Shown here piece by piece: positions 6,190 to 6,804 of a stretch of 6,804 bases of DNA. The translations under genes were made by a program, and so were the position numbers. Each line of letters starts with the position of its first letter. The stretch's first letter is position 1. Source of the stretch: Akkermansia muciniphila (lineage in GTDB: Bacteria > Verrucomicrobiota > Verrucomicrobiia > Verrucomicrobiales > Akkermansiaceae); the NCBI GenBank assembly GCA_945870545.1, contig CAMBTF010000092.1, positions 1 to 6,804 of the forward strand, read 5' to 3'. The notes under the pieces were generated by a model, which did not search any database, was not told where the DNA came from, and was given only the letters and a program-made list of their open reading frames with translations.

Positions 6190-6804
6190 ATGCGAACCAA
6201 CCCTAAACCAGTTAAATCATTCCTCAGTGCCTGCACGCTTGCAGTGCTTTTTCTAGCCGTGTCCAACGCCCCTGCGGCGGAGACAAATAACGATGGCGCG
6301 GCCACGTCCGCGGAGGTCGCCGCGCGTGTTCTAAAGCTCACCGGCGCCGAGACACGCATCGTCTGGCTGCGAAACAAGCAATGGCAGACGAACAAGGGCA
6401 GCGTGGACGGCGGTGGCGGCTGTTCGATCATGGCCCTCGATACGGGCGGCCAGGGCGAGCGCGAGCTGGTGCCCACGGGCGAGCTCTACAACCCGCTCAT
6501 TTCCCCGAGCGGCCAGCAGGTGATCTACACCGCGAAAACGGACGGGAAGCTGCAGATCCACTGCGTCGATTGGAATGGGGCGAACAGCCGAATTGTGGGG
6601 GATGGATACGGGCAGTGGATCTGGCGGGATCCAGCTTCGGGCGTCGAATGGGTCTATATGAGCAATGTGAATAACGGCGATTTTTTCGATCGTCTCCAAC
6701 TCGACAACCCCGAAGTCCGGGAGCGGATTTACACGGGAAAGTTGTCGAACCGATTCTCCCTCTCAGCCGACGGCACCCGCGCGGTGGGCGAGTTTCCACA
6801 TCCC
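6190..6804 (+). CDS. Exported TolB/PD40-like beta-propeller protein, N-terminal part (no stop in window)
   Basis: An ATG at 6190 opens 205 codons that run off the window edge. Residues 1-30 form a Sec signal peptide: basic start (R2, K6, K9), core FLSACTLAVLFLAVS, end NAPAA with cleavage near A29/A30. After a short linker, AAEVAARVLKLTGAETRIVW leads into repeats of the TolB/WD40-like (PD40) type: NPLISPSGQQVIYTA (101-115) then KLQIHCVDWNGANSRIV, and NRFSLSADGTRAVGEF (187-202). The pattern of S-P/A-[SD]-G followed by a hydrophobic strand is typical of such blades. The protein should lie in the periplasm or outside the cell. No enzyme motif is seen in this part; a catalytic domain could follow beyond the window. 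The gene starts 51 bases after the large exported protein on the same strand, so co-transcription is likely. No strong ribosome-binding site precedes the ATG. The neighbouring frames carry no protein-like signal. Confidence 0.82.
   Translation, partial: MRTNPKPVKSFLSACTLAVLFLAVSNAPAAETNNDGAATSAEVAARVLKLTGAETRIVWLRNKQWQTNKGSVDGGGGCSIMALDTGGQGERELVPTGELYNPLISPSGQQVIYTAKTDGKLQIHCVDWNGANSRIVGDGYGQWIWRDPASGVEWVYMSNVNNGDFFDRLQLDNPEVRERIYTGKLSNRFSLSADGTRAVGEFPHP

Noticed and set aside
6159..6206. Short 15-codon open frame between the two exported-protein genes
   Set aside because: It starts in the small inverted repeat, overlaps the start of the next gene, has no ribosome-binding site and shows no leader-peptide features.

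Overview
The window looks like an ordinary chromosomal stretch from a GC-rich Gram-negative bacterium. I favour Verrucomicrobiota or a close relative in the PVC group. The reasons are the very large secreted CBM9/propeller protein, the weak or absent Shine-Dalgarno signals, a tRNA without encoded CCA, and the Sec signal peptides on three of the five protein genes. This placement is an inference from gene style; no marker gene here proves it.

Layout. (1) Positions 1-109, minus strand: the first 36 codons of a gene for an exported protein, cut by the window edge. (2) 110-268: a divergent intergenic region. (3) 269-1485: a two-gene housekeeping unit on the plus strand, ruvX (YqgF Holliday-junction resolvase family, TTG start) and truA (tRNA pseudouridine synthase), joined by an ATGA overlap. 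(4) 1591-1663: tRNA-Lys(UUU). (5) 1664-2064: 400 bases without an intact gene. They hold a 10-bp hairpin just after the tRNA, an apparent 3' remnant of a lost gene ending at a TAA at 1917-1919, and an AT-rich stretch with a candidate promoter. (6) 2065-6138: one gene for a 1357-residue exported protein. It has a signal peptide, a CBM9/DOMON-like domain, a FlgD-type Ig-like domain, a long beta-propeller region carrying an EF-hand calcium loop, and a second CBM9/DOMON-like domain at the C-terminus. (7) 6190-6804: the start of another exported beta-propeller protein (TolB/PD40-like repeats), cut by the window edge.

How they work together. ruvX-truA plus tRNA-Lys form a housekeeping block (nucleic-acid maintenance, tRNA modification, translation). 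The two right-hand genes share a strand, a 51-base gap, signal peptides and propeller folds, so they are probably co-expressed parts of an envelope or extracellular function. Sugar or polymer binding is the most natural guess, but no catalytic domain is visible in either. The most noteworthy points are the large protein's domain order, its apparently cysteine-free mature chain with two histidine clusters, and the gene remnant behind the tRNA. I see no CRISPR array, insertion sequence, defence system or clearly new genetic system.
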